A DNA stretch of 5,452 nucleotides from an uncultured Collinsella sp. (lineage in GTDB: Bacteria; Actinomycetota; Coriobacteriia; Coriobacteriales; Coriobacteriaceae): assembly GCA_900551605.1 (NCBI GenBank), contig URWS01000121.1:1-5452 (forward strand), in the 5' to 3' direction. The notes beneath the pieces were generated by a model. It was given only the letters and a program-made list of their open reading frames with translations. It ran no database searches and was not told the origin of the DNA. How positions within the stretch are numbered: the stretch's first letter is position 1; each line of letters begins with the position of its first letter. This document shows positions 5,334 through 5,452 of the stretch, in pieces. Position numbers and translations under genes: made by a program.

Positions 5334-5452
5334 ATGGAATCTAATCAAGAAACGGCCGTCATTAAGGCGCGCATGGACCGTATTCCCTCGGCGTTGTCGC
5401 CCGAGCTTGTCGAGCGCATTGCCGCCGATCGTGCTTCGGGCTATGTCAACCC
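5334..5452 (+). CDS. Unidentified protein, N-terminal fragment (runs off the window)
   Basis: An open frame starts at ATG 5334, six bases after a strong AAGGAG site (5322-5327), and continues without a stop to the window end, giving 39 complete codons. The peptide begins MESNQETAVIKARMDRIP and later includes LVERIAADRASGYVN. It is hydrophilic, with no signal peptide or membrane segment, so a soluble cytoplasmic protein is likely. The good ribosome site, GC-rich third codon positions and lack of stops support a real gene. Its position 31 bases after the prepilin peptidase suggests co-transcription. I cannot assign a family from so short a piece. Confidence 0.75.
   Translation, partial: MESNQETAVIKARMDRIPSALSPELVERIAADRASGYVN

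Overview
The window looks like the end of a metagenomic or draft contig from a GC-rich, Gram-positive-type bacterium. Codon choice, strong GGAGG-type ribosome sites and the gene set fit a gut actinobacterium of the Coriobacteriia (a Collinsella-like organism is my best guess). That placement rests on general impression and no marker in the window proves it. All supported genes are on the + strand, and no coding frame shows a frameshift.

Bases 1-23 are not genomic. They match the end of the Illumina Nextera read-1 adapter, including the 19-bp Tn5 mosaic end. Genomic sequence starts at 24, inside isoleucyl-tRNA synthetase (ileS, C-terminal half, to 1433). The gap at 1434-1806 holds a perfect 16-bp hairpin that includes the ileS stop codon, a roughly 100-bp imperfect palindrome, a 9-bp hairpin, a Rho-independent terminator, and the leader of the next operon.

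At 1807-3419 lies a translationally coupled pair: lspA (lipoprotein signal peptidase) and an RluA/RluD-family 23S rRNA pseudouridine synthase, overlapping by one base. A separate gene at 3502-4797 encodes a membrane-bound processive-type family 2 glycosyltransferase and ends at a strong terminator (4806-4848). Just after it, 4880-5302 encodes a minimal A24 prepilin peptidase (TadV/CpaA size). A further gene begins at 5334 and runs off the window.

Functionally this is mostly housekeeping (tRNA charging, lipoprotein maturation, rRNA modification) followed by two cell-surface genes (polysaccharide synthesis and pilin processing). I found no convincing new multi-gene system. The items most worth a second look are the adapter-derived false N-terminus, the paired palindromes after ileS, and the isolated glycosyltransferase and prepilin peptidase.
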